A DNA stretch of 64,000 nt, taken from the NCBI RefSeq assembly GCF_031202265.1, contig NZ_CP100604.1:5686501-5750500 (forward strand), written 5' to 3'. The stretch is from Bradyrhizobium sp. Ash2021 (lineage in GTDB: Bacteria > Pseudomonadota > Alphaproteobacteria > Rhizobiales > Xanthobacteraceae). Shown here piece by piece: positions 44,857 through 54,003 of this stretch (position 1 is the first letter of the stretch; every line of letters starts with the position of its first letter). Under the pieces are notes generated by a model. It was given only the letters and a program-made list of their open reading frames with translations. It was not told the origin of the DNA and did not search any database. The translations under genes and the position numbers were made by a program.

Positions 44857-45723
44857 TCAGATCGCAGCGATATCGGCGAGGCATTGCTGCGTCACCGTCA
44901 TCCGTGCCGCGATATGGCTCGGCTCCTTGCAGTCCATGTTCATCGCGAACACGGTCTGCTCGGAGCCCTTCTCGGCCCAGCCGACCAGCCAGCCCAGTGA
45001 CGGCTTGCCCTGCTCCGCGCCGAGCAAGCCGCTCTTGGCACGGATGGTGGCGTCGCCGACTTTCGTCACCGGCAGGATGTCGCGCACCAGATCCTGGCTG
45101 CGTTTTGACACCGGCAACACGCCGCGGCGCAGCCGGTCGACGAAATCGACCTGCTGGATCGGATCGATGTGCAGATTGCCGGTCAGCCAGAACTGATCAA
45201 TGCCGCCGCCGATGTCGCGGTTGCCGTAGTCGAACAGGTCGACATATTTCTGCATGCGCTCCTGGCCGATGCGGCGCGCGATCTCCTGATAGACCGGCAC
45301 CGCGGAGACCGCGATCGCCGAGCGCATGGTGTGATCCTTGTTCCAGGCCTCGATGCTGCGCGTCACCCCGTCCCATTTGAAGACGTCCTTGTCGGGATCC
45401 GCGACCACGCCGGTCTCCAGCGCGATCAGCGAATTCGGGATCTTGAAGGTCGAGGCCGGCAACTTCGCCTGGCCGGATCGGACCTTGTCGCTGGCGATGA
45501 TCAGATAATCGTCGACCTTGTAGCCGACGAAGGTGCCTTCGGTGCCGAGGTCGAAAAACCGTTTTGCCAGATCCTCGCGAAACTCGCTGCGCTGATAGGA
45601 GACATTGGCAAAGCTGCGCGAAGGCAAGATGGTCGCGGCGGCAAGAAGACCGAGCGCATGGCGGCGATTGATCACGGGGGTACCCGAACTGGTTGAGGAG
45701 CGCGGCAACGATGTGGATGCCAT
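44857..45723 (-). CDS. Class D (OXA-type) beta-lactamase
   Basis: Protein of 288 residues from the ATG at 45723; a GTG at 45675 is possible. It has a basic signal peptide (INRRHALGLLAAAT). All three class D motifs are present: S91-T-F-K94 (STFKIPNS) with the carboxylated Lys, S140-A-V142 (VSAVPVYQ), Y166-G-N (YGNRDIGGG), and K230-S-G232 (AKSGLLG) in the KTG position, plus GKPSLGWLVGWAE. It should hydrolyse beta-lactams in the periplasm. It is chromosomal, with no IS or regulator beside it, so it is probably intrinsic. Confidence 0.9.
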   Translation of the reverse strand: MASTSLPRSSTSSGTPVINRRHALGLLAAATILPSRSFANVSYQRSEFREDLAKRFFDLGTEGTFVGYKVDDYLIIASDKVRSGQAKLPASTFKIPNSLIALETGVVADPDKDVFKWDGVTRSIEAWNKDHTMRSAIAVSAVPVYQEIARRIGQERMQKYVDLFDYGNRDIGGGIDQFWLTGNLHIDPIQQVDFVDRLRRGVLPVSKRSQDLVRDILPVTKVGDATIRAKSGLLGAEQGKPSLGWLVGWAEKGSEQTVFAMNMDCKEPSHIAARMTVTQQCLADIAAI

Positions 45724-45744
45724 CGTGGTAAAACAATGACATTT

Positions 45745-45880
45745 ACTTCCCCCTCTCCCCGCTTGCGGGGAGAGGGTAGGGGTGAGGGGGACTCTCCGCG
45801 AGCACGGTGCGTGGAGAGTCCCCCTCACCCGGATTGCTACGCAATCCGACCTCTCCCCGCAAGCGGGGCGAGGTGACCCG
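45745..45880. repeat. Dispersed palindromic repeat (CCCCGC..GCGGGG type), copy B
   Basis: Mirror-like ends CTCTCCCCGCTTGCGGGGAG and CCTCTCCCCGCAAGCGGGGC, with an inner GGACTCTCC..GGAGAGTCC stem and GGATTGC..GCAATCC. The relative at 8583-8735 shares the closing CCTCTCCCCGCAAGCG and a trailing CCGAAC. Confidence 0.8.
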
Positions 45881-45916
45881 AACGCCGGCAGCGATTCAAC
45901 CCAAAGCTTCCATGAG

Positions 45917-46183
45917 CTAGCGAACCCGGCCCGACAGCCGCAGCACAAAAATCAGCACTTCCGCCACCGCCTTATAGAGCTCGGCCGGGATTTCATCGCC
46001 GATCTCGACATTGGACAGCGCGCCCGCCAAAACCTCGTTCTCCTCGATCGGGATGTCGTGGGCTTTGGCGAGTTCGATGATCTTGGCGCCGATGACGCCC
46101 TTGCCCTTGGCGGTGACGCGCGGCGCGCCGGTCTTGTCGTAATGCAGCGCGACCGCGAGCTGGTTTCTGGTATCCACGCTCAT
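45917..46183 (-). CDS. FlhB C-terminal-like protein (FlhX type)
   Basis: Protein of 88 residues from the ATG at 46183. It matches the cytoplasmic tail of FlhB/YscU export proteins: [57 protein letters not shown]. The autocleavage NPTH is absent, replaced by a HYDKT-type sequence, and there is no membrane domain. Stand-alone copies of this type are called FlhX in some bacteria and can partly replace the FlhB tail. Its start overlaps the FliK-like stop (ATGA), so the two are coupled. Confidence 0.8.
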   Translation of the reverse strand: MSVDTRNQLAVALHYDKTGAPRVTAKGKGVIGAKIIELAKAHDIPIEENEVLAGALSNVEIGDEIPAELYKAVAEVLIFVLRLSGRVR

Positions 46184-47805
46184 AGCGCGCGATCCAGGAA
46201 ATGCCCGGCGCGGGCCGGTGCGGCCTGCGGCGGGACGCCGGCGCGGATCGTGATTTCGCCGGGCCGAAGCTCGGCGCGGCTCAGCGCCTGGCTCAACTGT
46301 CCGGCGCCGGCGCGCAATTGCTCCGCGGTGGCGGGCCGTTCCGCCCACATCCGCACCGAGGTCTTGTCGCCGACCAGCGATACCAGCGCATGGACCGGAC
46401 CGGCCGGCTCGACGTCGAGCGAAAACCGCGCCCGCCACACCCGCTTGCCGGCTTCAACGGTCTCGCCGCCGCCGTCGCGGGAAATTTCGAACTGTGCCAT
46501 CGCCGTGCCCTGCGGCGTCACGAACGGAATCTCGAAATTCCAGCGCGGGGTGCTGGTGTCGATTTTGGTGTTTGAAAGGTCGATGCGGTCCGGCAGCGAC
46601 GCCACCTGCAACAGGGTTTGCCGCGCGATCGCCGCATCGGTATCGCCGAGCAGATGATGCGCGGCTGTAGCCAGCGGCGCGCCGGGTGCGATCGACGGCG
46701 AAGCAATCGGCTGGGCGGTCGGCAGCGCGCCGCGAAACGGCGGCGGCGGCGTGTTGGTATGAACGGTCACGTCAGCGCCGAGAATATCGCGCGGCGTCGC
46801 CAACGATCGGGCGGGGTTGCCGAGTTCCTGCAAGGCTTCCTGCAGCAGATTCAAGGTCGCGCCCGCCGAGGGGCCGGCATCCAGCGCGGCGGCCAGCGCG
46901 CTGCGGCCAAGGCTGCCCGATTGAAAGATATCCTCGGCGATCGGCAGCCGCGCCTGCGGCAGAAGTATTTCCTCAATATCCGGGCTTGGTGATGGTGATG
47001 AAGCAACGTCAGGCGCAAGGCTGGGTGTTGCCGCCGCATGCAACGGCGCCGCCGCGTCCACCGCCGGCGCCACCGCTGCCGGCGTTGGTGCGCTGGCCGT
47101 CGTGCCGAGCACCGCCTGCAGCGTTTGCCGCAGCACGATCAACGCGGCTTTGAGATCGGGAACGCCAGTGGCGGTGGACGGGACCGAGCCCGATGCGAGC
47201 GAGGCTTCAAGAAAGAGTCCGGACTTCTGAAACGCCGCCTTGATATCGCTGCCGGCGAGATTTTGATCGAGGCTGGTCTGCTGCGCCAGCACCTGCGCAA
47301 TCGCCTGCTGCAATTTCGGCGGCAGGCCGCCCGACGACGTCACCACGCCGAGATTTGCAAACAGCGGCGCCAGGCTTTCCTGCGCGGTCGCCGCACCCTG
47401 CGCCGCCGCCGAGACCACCGCGCGCTCCAGCGGCGTCAGCACGTTCCTTTGTGGCGCCGTGATCGTCGGCGGATTGCCGGCGGCATCGACCAGCGCCTCA
47501 GGCGAAAGTGATATCGCGTCGCCCGCAAGGCCAGCCGCATCGGCGCCCTGCCCGACCACCGCGAGCCGGACGCCATCCTGGGTGTGCGATACCGCGAGCT
47601 GCAGGGTCTGGCCCTCCTGCAGCGGGACTTCCGTGAGCACGTCGATCGACAGGCTCGCGATCGCGATCCGCACCAGATCGGCGGAGAGCACCTTCAAGAC
47701 CTGCGCGTTGACCACGCTGCCGGCCTGCAGCGCGAGATCGGGCGCGGTCGCGCTGACCTCCTGGACGGCAATAACCGGAAGCACTGGATTGATGGATATC
47801 GCCAT
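46180..47805 (-). CDS. FliK-like hook-length control protein
   Basis: Protein of 541 residues, low in complexity (Ala/Pro/Leu-rich) for most of its length. It ends with a structured domain typical of FliK C-terminal parts: [40 protein letters not shown] and [13 protein letters not shown]. FliK measures the flagellar hook and triggers the export switch through the FlhB tail; here the next gene encodes an FlhB-tail-like protein, which makes functional sense. No other flagellar gene is in the window, so the pair is away from a main cluster. Its start at 47805 precedes [16 protein letters not shown]. Confidence 0.75.
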   Translation of the reverse strand: MAISINPVLPVIAVQEVSATAPDLALQAGSVVNAQVLKVLSADLVRIAIASLSIDVLTEVPLQEGQTLQLAVSHTQDGVRLAVVGQGADAAGLAGDAISLSPEALVDAAGNPPTITAPQRNVLTPLERAVVSAAAQGAATAQESLAPLFANLGVVTSSGGLPPKLQQAIAQVLAQQTSLDQNLAGSDIKAAFQKSGLFLEASLASGSVPSTATGVPDLKAALIVLRQTLQAVLGTTASAPTPAAVAPAVDAAAPLHAAATPSLAPDVASSPSPSPDIEEILLPQARLPIAEDIFQSGSLGRSALAAALDAGPSAGATLNLLQEALQELGNPARSLATPRDILGADVTVHTNTPPPPFRGALPTAQPIASPSIAPGAPLATAAHHLLGDTDAAIARQTLLQVASLPDRIDLSNTKIDTSTPRWNFEIPFVTPQGTAMAQFEISRDGGGETVEAGKRVWRARFSLDVEPAGPVHALVSLVGDKTSVRMWAERPATAEQLRAGAGQLSQALSRAELRPGEITIRAGVPPQAAPARAGHFLDRAL

Positions 47806-47954
47806 GGCGGAGGTCTCGGCCCGAAGGCGGAACGCTACCCCAGCGTCGTAAACCTCTCGTTAACCGACAGCGCGCGATCGGCAAAACTGGCAACCGGTTT
47901 TGCGTCCGATCGCACTCAAATCATGAAACAGGCGCATGTTCTTGCGCCCGGGGT

Positions 47955-48731
47955 TCAGGGCTTCAGGGCAGTCAGGATGCGGACCGCGGCCTGAAAATCG
48001 ACCAGACGGGCGGCCCGGCGGGCCGCCACCTCCTCGTCCATGCCCCATTTCTCGATGTTCCAGTCCTCATCGACATGGGCGGCGGCCCAGACCTGTTCGG
48101 CGTCGCGCACGCCATGCGCCAGCGCCAGCGCCAGCAGCGCCGAGCCGGTCAGGGTGGTCACCACATGCAGCGCCGAGATCGACCAGGGGTCGTCAGGGAA
48201 AGCCCCCCGCGCCGCCGCCACCGCCGTCTCCGGCTGGGCGACATGCACGATGCCTTCGGCGAGGATGAAATGCGCGCCCAGCGTATCGGCCGCCCAAAAC
48301 AGGATCGGGTCCCAATGCGCGGCTTCCTTGGCGACCAGCGCCTCGGGATGGCCGGCGCGATAGAACAGCAGATCGGTGCCGAGATATTTTGCAACATCGT
48401 CCGCAACCGCGTCGACCCGATCGGCTACCGCCTCGACGACGCTGTTGGCAAAGCGCGTCAGCGGCATGGTCAAGGGATTGATCATCTCGCCTTGCGCATT
48501 CCATTCGGCTGCGATCGCCTCCGCAATCTCGCGCGTGGGCGCCACCACCTGGCGGCCGGACGGCGTGCGGATCGGCTTGCCATCGAGCGTGACCGCAAAG
48601 CCGCCATCAGCCTCGGCCACGCCGGCCGAGGTATAAACGCGCTTGCGCTGCGGCCCACGCGTCGTGCGGCGCACAGCCTCCTGCGGATCGAGCGGGGATT
48701 TTCCCGCCACTTCATCGAATAATTCGCGCAT
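47955..48731 (-). CDS. ATP12-family F1-ATPase assembly chaperone
   Basis: Protein of 258 residues. Conserved ATP12 features: KRVYTSAGVAEADGGFAVTLDGKPIRTP, AEAIAAEWNAQGEMINPLTMPLTRFAN and LHVVTTLTGSALLALALAHG, followed by DEDWNIEKWG. ATP12 binds the F1 alpha subunit during ATP synthase assembly. In many Alphaproteobacteria it lies close to an RluA-type gene and RarA, which also occur downstream in this window, though here separated by other genes. Confidence 0.85.
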   Translation of the reverse strand: MRELFDEVAGKSPLDPQEAVRRTTRGPQRKRVYTSAGVAEADGGFAVTLDGKPIRTPSGRQVVAPTREIAEAIAAEWNAQGEMINPLTMPLTRFANSVVEAVADRVDAVADDVAKYLGTDLLFYRAGHPEALVAKEAAHWDPILFWAADTLGAHFILAEGIVHVAQPETAVAAARGAFPDDPWSISALHVVTTLTGSALLALALAHGVRDAEQVWAAAHVDEDWNIEKWGMDEEVAARRAARLVDFQAAVRILTALKP

Positions 48732-48738
48732 GGGGCCT

Positions 48739-48785
48739 TATAGCGTTTTTGAGCGAGGTGGACAGCGGTTGGCGTAAAGAAGATA
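48739..48785. repeat. Short dispersed repeat (TAGCGTTTTTGAGCGAGGTGG)
   Basis: TTATAGCGTTTTTGAGCGAG to TTGGCGTAAAGAAGA. A related piece in the opposite orientation lies at 44786-44837 (GCGTTTTCTTCACGCGAACC to GCTCGAAAACGCTATGG). It occupies the start region between the divergent ATP12 and DUF3828 genes. Confidence 0.6.
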
Positions 48786-48812
48786 GGCTTGAAATAGATA
48801 GGTTTGGGCGGG

Positions 48813-49277
48813 ATGCAAATAAAGCTGATCGGAATGGCGCGGATTTTCGCTGCAATCACGGTTCTGCTGGCTGGCCTCGCGCCGGCGCAGGCCGGGTTCC
48901 GCTCGCCGGAATCCCTGATCCGGAATGTCTATGCCTATTACGGCAATGGCGCATCCGAGCTTTCAAAGGGATTGCCGCGCGACGCGGAAACGGCGCGGCA
49001 GTTCTTCGACCAGGGCTTGCGCGCCGCGTGGAGCGCGCCGCGGGACGCGCCTTACGATTTCCTGGTGCAGAGCCCGACCTGGCAACTCGGCCCGATCTCG
49101 ATTTCAATCCTGCGCCGGCAATTCGACAAGACTTATGTTGCCGTCGCCTTCGACAATCACGGCCGCGCCGTCACGCTGAACTTCATCGTCGTCAACGGCC
49201 CCGACGGCTGGGTGATTGCAGACGTCGAGAGCCCGCATGATTCGTTGCGGATGTTTCTCGCGCAGTTCAGGCAGTAG
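48813..49277 (+). CDS. Exported DUF3828-like protein
   Basis: Protein of 154 residues, start at the ATG 48813 (MQIKLIGMARIFAAI; a TTG three codons earlier is possible). A signal peptide ends near AQAGF. The mature part has SLIRNVYAYYGNGASELSKGLP, then APYDFLVQSPTWQL and FIVVNGPDGWVIADVESPHDSLRMFL, the DUF3828/lumazine-like nuclear-transport-factor-2 fold. No function is known. It lies between ATP12 and the amidohydrolase, on the opposite strand to both. Confidence 0.7.
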   Translation: MQIKLIGMARIFAAITVLLAGLAPAQAGFRSPESLIRNVYAYYGNGASELSKGLPRDAETARQFFDQGLRAAWSAPRDAPYDFLVQSPTWQLGPISISILRRQFDKTYVAVAFDNHGRAVTLNFIVVNGPDGWVIADVESPHDSLRMFLAQFRQ

Positions 49278-49297
49278 AGCGATCGGCCAATTCCGCT

Positions 49298-50542
49298 TCA
49301 CGGCTTCTGATAGATGATATGGCCCGCGCGGATGGTGTAGGCGACCTTGGCGAGATTGCCGACATCGGCGATGGGATCGCCATCGAGCACCACGAGATCG
49401 GCGTCAAATCCCTGCTCGACCTTGCCCTTGTTCGCGGCCTTGAAGTAGCGCGCCGGGTTCGTCGTCAGCGACGCAAGCACCTGACTTTCCGAGAGCGCGC
49501 GGTGCATCAGTTCATATTCGAGCGAGGTGTCATACATTTCGGTGAAGCCGACGTCGGTTCCGAACAGAACGGCGCCGCCATTGTCGGAAAATGCCTTGAG
49601 CTGGTCGACGCCGGACCCGACCAGCCGGGCAGCCACCGACGGACCGCCGAGCGTTCTGGAAAACAGCGACAGCGTCGGAATCAACGCGGTGCCCTGCGAT
49701 TTGAACCGGGCAAGTTGCTCGGGGCTGTAGCGTTCACCGGGCACGATGTGGGCGAGCACATCGACGTCTGCTGCAATCACCGTCTCCAGTCCGGTTCGGT
49801 TTTGCGGATGGGCGAACACCGGCTTGCCTTGTGCATGCGCCATATCGACCGCCGCCCTGGCGATCGCGACATCCATGTTCACCACGGGCTTGTCGCCCAT
49901 ATAGACGCCGGTGAACAGCTTCACACCGTCCATCCCCATTGCCATGAAGCCGCGCGCCATCTGCGTGGCTTCCTCGGGTGTCGCGGCTTCGGGGAGCCGG
50001 ATTTCGGCAGGCAGATAGACGGGATGGCCGCCCTTGGGGAAGATGTTGCCGGCAAAACGGATGTTGGGACCCGCGACTTCACCCGCGTTGATGCGGCGGC
50101 GCAGCGGCAGGGAATCGTCCGGGTCGGAGCCAAGGTCCCACACGGTGGTGAACCCCCATTTGGTCAGCATCTCCCGCATGTGCTCTTCCAGCGGCGCCAC
50201 CGGCGCGCTGGCCGCGTTTCGCCATGCGGCCTGTGTGAAATGGACGTGGCTGTTCCAGAAGCCGGCGACGACGGTCTTTCCCGTGCAATCGATGGTCTGC
50301 GCGTCTTTCGGGATTTCCACCTCACTGCGGCTGCCGATCGCGGTGATGACGCCGTTGGACGTCACCACGACGGCATCCGCGAGCGGGGCAGCATCCGGCG
50401 AGTTATAGACGCTGCCGCCCGCGAGAACGAGGTTCTGCGCGTTTGCCGCGACACCAAAAGAAGCCGCCGCACCGAGGAGGAAAAGGAACCGCGCGGCATG
50501 GCGCAGATTCCCGATCAAGCCTGAAATCCCTGAATGTTGCAT
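49298..50542 (-). CDS. Exported amidohydrolase (imidazolonepropionase-like)
   Basis: Protein of 414 residues (start 50542; a start at 50560 adds six). A signal peptide (FLFLLGAAASFGVAANA) precedes an amidohydrolase superfamily barrel: the small beta-domain PLADAVVVTSNGVITAIGSR, the metal site VVAGFWNSHVHF (HxH), VDVLAHIVPGERY and a late TDVGFTEMYDT with the Asp. It resembles imidazolonepropionase-like, periplasmic amidohydrolases that cleave acylated dipeptides or cyclic amides. Substrate unknown. Its stop is 21 bases from the DUF3828 stop, convergent. Confidence 0.8.
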   Translation of the reverse strand: MQHSGISGLIGNLRHAARFLFLLGAAASFGVAANAQNLVLAGGSVYNSPDAAPLADAVVVTSNGVITAIGSRSEVEIPKDAQTIDCTGKTVVAGFWNSHVHFTQAAWRNAASAPVAPLEEHMREMLTKWGFTTVWDLGSDPDDSLPLRRRINAGEVAGPNIRFAGNIFPKGGHPVYLPAEIRLPEAATPEEATQMARGFMAMGMDGVKLFTGVYMGDKPVVNMDVAIARAAVDMAHAQGKPVFAHPQNRTGLETVIAADVDVLAHIVPGERYSPEQLARFKSQGTALIPTLSLFSRTLGGPSVAARLVGSGVDQLKAFSDNGGAVLFGTDVGFTEMYDTSLEYELMHRALSESQVLASLTTNPARYFKAANKGKVEQGFDADLVVLDGDPIADVGNLAKVAYTIRAGHIIYQKP

Positions 50543-50676
50543 GATGCTCGCTCGAAGCATTGAGGAAAGGAGCAGTTCGGACCGAACGATAGCCGATTGG
50601 AGCGGCCTCGCCTTGACAGTTCTTGCTCCGTCTCGAACGATATCGGATCACGGCGCGTTGACGCCGTGATGCACCG

Positions 50677-51876
50677 TCATTCCTCCGGCGCGTTCTCGAT
50701 CGGATCGAACCGTTCGGCCTCGAGTCCGAGCAGGTTCCAGGACTGCAGCATATGCGGCGGCAGTGGCGCGCTGGCATCGATCACGCCGCCGCGCGGATGC
50801 GGGATCACGATCCGGCGCGCCAAGAGATGCAGGCGGTTCGAAATGCCGCCCGGCAGTTGCCAGTTTTCCTTGTTGAAATATTTGGGATCGCCGACGATGG
50901 CGTGATCGATATGCGCCATATGCGCGCGCAATTGATGGGTCCGTCCGGTGACCGGCTTCAGCGACACCCAGGCGAGCTTGGTCGCCGATGTCTCGACGAC
51001 CGCGTAATAGGTCACGGCGTGGCTCGCGCCCTCGTCGCCATGCTTGGCGATCCGCATGATGGTGTCGTCCTCGCTCTCTTCCTTGGCGAGATAGGTCGAG
51101 ATGCGGCCTTGCTTCGGCTTCGGCACCCCCGCGACCAGCGCCCAGTAGATTTTTCGCGCGGAGCGATGACGGAACGAGCCGGTCAACGCGGTCGCGGCAA
51201 ACCGCGTTTTCGCGATCAAGAGGCAGCCCGCGGTTTCCTTGTCGAGCCGGTGCACCAGCCGCGGCTTCTGGCCCTTGGCGTCGCGCATTACTTCCAGCAT
51301 GTCGTCGATATTGCGCGTGATGCCGGAGCCGCCTTGCACCGCCAGCCCCTGCGGCTTGTTCAGCACCATGACATCGGCGTCCTCGAACAGGATCATGTCT
51401 TTGAGCGCCTGCAGCGTTTTTTGCGCGGCTTCGGACAGGCTGCCGGGCGCGGCCTTCGGCGCATCGAGCTTCAGCGGCGGAATCCGAACACTCTGCCCCT
51501 CCTCCAGCCGGTCCTTGCTGTCGGCGCGCTTGCCGTTGACGCGCAGCTCGCCTTTGCGAACAATACGCTGGATGTGGGAAAACGACAGGCCGGGGAAACG
51601 CGCCTCGAGAAAGCGGTCGACGCGCATGTTGGTCTCGTCCGCTGTCACCACAACGGTCTGCACCTTGGTCGGCAGCGGCGGCGCCTCGGCGACGACTTTT
51701 TCAGGCTCGGGCACGAAGGGTTTCGGCGCACGCGGCGCGGAGGCCGCAAAGCGCGCCGGTGGCTTGCCGCCCGCGCGATGCGCCGGCGCCCGCTCGGCCT
51801 GCGAGCCCCGATAGGGCCGCGCGCCCTTGGGGCGATCGCCCGCCGGGCGGAGAGGCTTTTTGACGCGACGGCTCAT
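50677..51876 (-). CDS. RluA-family pseudouridine synthase
   Basis: Protein of 399 residues from the ATG at 51876 with GGAGCC upstream. A basic, Pro/Ala-rich extension of about 90 residues precedes an S4 RNA-binding domain (RVDRFLEARFPGLSFSHIQR) and the synthase domain, with LVHRLDKETAGCLLIAKT, the HRLD motif whose Asp isomerises uridine in 23S rRNA. It matches RluC/RluA-type enzymes for large-subunit rRNA; exact positions cannot be told. In related genomes it neighbours RarA and ATP12; here a 6.5-kb block lies in between. Confidence 0.88.
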   Translation of the reverse strand: MSRRVKKPLRPAGDRPKGARPYRGSQAERAPAHRAGGKPPARFAASAPRAPKPFVPEPEKVVAEAPPLPTKVQTVVVTADETNMRVDRFLEARFPGLSFSHIQRIVRKGELRVNGKRADSKDRLEEGQSVRIPPLKLDAPKAAPGSLSEAAQKTLQALKDMILFEDADVMVLNKPQGLAVQGGSGITRNIDDMLEVMRDAKGQKPRLVHRLDKETAGCLLIAKTRFAATALTGSFRHRSARKIYWALVAGVPKPKQGRISTYLAKEESEDDTIMRIAKHGDEGASHAVTYYAVVETSATKLAWVSLKPVTGRTHQLRAHMAHIDHAIVGDPKYFNKENWQLPGGISNRLHLLARRIVIPHPRGGVIDASAPLPPHMLQSWNLLGLEAERFDPIENAPEE

Positions 51877-52103
51877 GATGGCGCTGGCTCCGGAGTTAAG
51901 CCGTTGGGTAGCGCAAATGCCGCGAATCGTCACGGTGAAATCAGGGCAAATTCGCCTCGGGATCGGCCATGTTGGGCCAAAAGCCGAGAAAAATGCGGGA
52001 TTCCGGATCGCACCGGCGAAATTGGCCTGGACCGCGCCGGCGGCGTTCGATGGCGGGTTCGGCATCGGCGCAGCAGAGCCTAAGGCGGTCTCCCGCTCAT
52101 GGT

Positions 52104-52865
52104 TCAATTTGAGAGGAGTGCTAGCCCAAGGCCAGACAACAACACTACGACCAAAACGGCTCTCTTGAAGAAATCCGCCGGGATCACATCGCGAAGCCCT
52201 TGTCCAAGATACATTCCGATTCCCACGGGGATCAAGGCGCTAGTTGAAATCACCAAGTCGATCCAACTGAACCTGCGGCTCGACGACAGGAATATCGCCA
52301 GCAGCGCGGACGAAAGGACAAGGAAGAGCGACGCTTCCTTGGTGAACTCCTTGCCACGCAAGCCCTTCGCCACCAGATACGTAAATACCAGCGGCCCGGG
52401 CATTGCGGCCATACCGCCAAGCGCGCCGCCTGCAAAACCTGCGGCTACACCAACAGGAGTTTTAAGACTTTCTCGCAACCGAAATCTTGGTGCAACCAAC
52501 GCAAGCCCCGCCCCCAGGACGATCACAGACCCAGCGATCATTTTTGTGACCGCGGGATCGCCGTCCATAAGGACAATCACGCCGACAAGAATGCCTGGCA
52601 TCATTCCAAGCAGAACGGGAATAAGGCGCATGAAACATTCAACCGTTTCTCCGCCCTCAAGGGCCTGAGGTATGTTGCTCAGGATCAGCGGCACAGACAA
52701 AAGCATGACAGCTGCACGCACGTCGATCAGCATTGCGAGCAGTGGAAGGGCTACGATCGGCATCCCGACGCCGATGATGCCTTTCATCAGACCTGCGACC
52801 ACCAGGAATAGGGCCAGGAGGGCCAGAATCGGCCCTGGAGAAGTATGAAGAACATCCCATAGCAT
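52104..52865 (-). CDS. TauE/SafE-family transporter (sulfite exporter type)
   Basis: Protein of 253 residues from the ATG at 52865. It has about eight hydrophobic helices. The glycine-rich N-terminal repeat GLMKGIIGVGMPIVALPLLA and the second one GFAGGALGGMAAMPGPLVF are the signature of TauE/SafE (DUF81) permeases, which export sulfite or organosulfonates, or take up related anions. It stands at the edge of a stretch of small genes; no sulfonate enzymes are adjacent, so the substrate is open. Confidence 0.85.
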   Translation of the reverse strand: MLWDVLHTSPGPILALLALFLVVAGLMKGIIGVGMPIVALPLLAMLIDVRAAVMLLSVPLILSNIPQALEGGETVECFMRLIPVLLGMMPGILVGVIVLMDGDPAVTKMIAGSVIVLGAGLALVAPRFRLRESLKTPVGVAAGFAGGALGGMAAMPGPLVFTYLVAKGLRGKEFTKEASLFLVLSSALLAIFLSSSRRFSWIDLVISTSALIPVGIGMYLGQGLRDVIPADFFKRAVLVVVLLSGLGLALLSN

Positions 52866-53004
52866 GAGGTTTTCTGCCCGCTTGAATTTGGATTCAATCG
52901 CAGCGCAATGAACTGCAACGGATGAACTGGACTGGTGGTGAAATCGAATTGATGAAACGCAATGGCGCGCGCCATTGCGCAAGCGGTTGGATTTTCGTGG
53001 TTTG

Positions 53005-53418
53005 CTAGTCGTACAACGAGGATGAGGATATTGCCTCACGTGGGGAGGTTGTGGCCTCGTTCGCGGAAGGACGCAGCCAGATTCCCGCGGCGATGTGAAT
53101 CAGAAGAAATGCGACTGCCACGGCAACAAGCCAACGCATCTCACTTGAGGAAGGCCTGACAGCCCTCTTATCTTGATCCGACCTGCCAGTAACCGGCGGT
53201 TTCCGATCTCCGGAGTTCTGGCTCAATTCGTGACTGATGCGCACTTGGGCGTCCGCGATCAAATGACCATATTGGCGCAGGATTCGACGCGCCTGTCGGT
53301 GTCGCGAGGCGTGCAGCGCCGATGCGATAAGTGTGAAAATGTTTCGCCCTTGCTTTTCGACGTGAAAATCGGAAGCGAGAGGCGTCAGTCCAGCCGAAGG
53401 GCACGAAGCGTTTCTCAT
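53005..53418 (-). CDS. Small protein with C-terminal membrane anchor
   Basis: Protein of up to 137 residues (start at 53418 uncertain). Central part: FTLIASALHASRHRQARRILRQYGHLIADAQ, a helical, basic segment seen in small Bradyrhizobium-type proteins. One transmembrane helix (MRWLVAVAVAFLLIHIAAGI) is near the C-terminus, so the protein would be tail-anchored. No known family was recognised. The ribosome binding site is weak. Confidence 0.5.
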   Translation of the reverse strand: MRNASCPSAGLTPLASDFHVEKQGRNIFTLIASALHASRHRQARRILRQYGHLIADAQVRISHELSQNSGDRKPPVTGRSDQDKRAVRPSSSEMRWLVAVAVAFLLIHIAAGIWLRPSANEATTSPREAISSSSLYD

Positions 53419-53503
53419 TTTCGGAACACCAATGCAAAATTGATAATTCGATGCTGTTGTCAGCAGAAAATTTGTAATAGACGGCCTCTAGGGGCTGATC
53501 GGC

Positions 53504-53674
53504 TCAGAAGAACCCGGCACTGAGATCCAGCCCATAAGTCATCCACAGCACTGATACCAACAGGCCCGCCGCGCAAAGCAGCGCAAACTGCTTGAGGACC
53601 TCTGTTTGACGTGATGATGCAGGAAATACGCGGGCGAAGACGCTTGCGATGGCGGCAGTTGCAGGGGCTCGCAT
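53504..53674 (-). CDS. Small single-pass membrane protein (56 aa)
   Basis: A strong site GGAGGTT lies before the ATG at 53674. The 56 residues contain an N-terminal MRAPATAAIASVFARVFPAS and a helix VLKQFALLCAAGLLVSVLWM followed by TYGLDLSAGFF. The ending LDLS-x-GFF is one I have seen in small alphaproteobacterial membrane proteins. The gene shares a roughly 90-base upstream block with the DUF1127-like gene at 54228, which argues for common regulation. Function unknown. Confidence 0.65.
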   Translation of the reverse strand: MRAPATAAIASVFARVFPASSRQTEVLKQFALLCAAGLLVSVLWMTYGLDLSAGFF

Positions 53675-53728
53675 GTAACCTCCAGGATTGGTAGTGCGCG
53701 ATGGCAATGGACCGAAGCCCGACTGGCA

Positions 53729-53817
53729 CCCGGCACGTCGCTCGCGTGACAGCAACTGAAGCCTGCCACCGTCTTTGCCGGCGTTAGTCGGGCGTCACAC
53801 GACCGTCAATTTTGCTG
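53729..53817. repeat. Upstream block shared with the DUF1127-like gene, copy 1
   Basis: About 90 bases starting CCCGGCACGTCG and including GCGTGACAGCAACTG, AGCCTG and GCCGGCGTTAGTCGGGCGTC. The same order, with about 20 differences, recurs at 54260-54346 in the same orientation. It lies 54 bases before the 56-residue gene, so it probably holds its promoter or leader. Confidence 0.75.
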
Positions 53818-54003
53818 GCAAGGCTCGGAAAAAATGCAGGATTGGCTTTTTGGAAGGTTGGCACCGTGCGAATCTGGCAAGCAAAATGTCGTGGAAATGC
53901 TCCACCGGAAGATTTTTGATCTTATGGTGCATCTCGGAGACATCGATACTCACGCTCTTGGTCGAGCCCACGTCCGCCGCAGCAATCGGATTGCGATCTT
54001 GGA

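Noticed and set aside
49319..50524. A 401-residue open frame opposite the amidohydrolase
   Set aside because: Its composition is that of a complement shadow and it lacks a ribosome binding site.
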